From an uncultured Odoribacter sp. (lineage in GTDB: Bacteria; Bacteroidota; Bacteroidia; Bacteroidales; Marinifilaceae), in the NCBI GenBank assembly GCA_947176455.1, contig CAMWQQ010000069.1, positions 1 to 7,620 of the forward strand: 7,620 nucleotides of DNA. Direction: 5' to 3'. Below are positions 7,566 through 7,620 of the stretch, piece after piece. Position 1 is the stretch's first letter; every line of letters begins with the position of its first letter. Made by a program: the position numbers and the translations under genes. The notes under the pieces are model-generated. The model was not told where the DNA came from. It worked only from the letters and a program-made list of their open reading frames with translations, and searched no databases.

Positions 7566-7620
7566 TCCTTAGTAGCTCAGTTGGTTAGAGCGGCGGACTG
7601 TTAATCCGTAGGTCGTAGGT
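7566..7620 (+). tRNA. Second tRNA-Asn (GUU), cut by the window end
   Basis: These 55 bases are identical to the first 55 bases of the preceding tRNA-Asn (7482-7536), including the anticodon loop CTGTTAA with GTT. The window ends in the T loop. The two genes are separated by 7 bases (ACCAAAT) and repeat with a period of 84 bases, so they are very probably co-transcribed and cut apart by tRNA-processing nucleases. Confidence 0.95.

Overview
The window comes from a member of the Bacteroidota, most likely Bacteroidales. Three things point there: a type IX secretion system (T9SS) cargo protein with its PorP/SprF-type partner, promoters matching the Bacteroidota -33/-7 consensus (TTTG and TAnnTTTG), and protein-coding starts without clear Shine-Dalgarno sites. 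Genus cannot be fixed from this sequence. The T9SS genes imply a lineage that has this secretion system, which many Bacteroides species lack.

Layout, left to right. Positions 1-816 (minus strand) hold most of a PorP/SprF-family outer-membrane protein whose 3' end runs off the window. Eight bases away, 825-7250 (minus strand) encodes a giant secreted protein of 2141 residues: signal peptide, about 22 Ig-like/PKD-type domains, and a C-terminal gliding-motility-type (type B) T9SS sorting domain. Positions 7251-7481 are a divergent intergenic region with a candidate promoter for each direction and a short perfect inverted repeat. From 7482 on the plus strand is a complete tRNA-Asn(GUU), followed after 7 bases by the first 55 bases of an identical copy cut by the window edge.

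How it works together: the giant gene and the PorP/SprF gene look like one transcription unit that makes a long surface filament or adhesin and the outer-membrane partner for its export or anchoring, by analogy with SprB/SprF of Flavobacterium. No enzyme domain is visible in the giant protein. Its most notable feature is a central region of four consecutive two-domain repeat units of about 187-201 residues plus a half unit, flanked by more classical PKD domains. The tRNA array is a separate, oppositely directed transcription unit.
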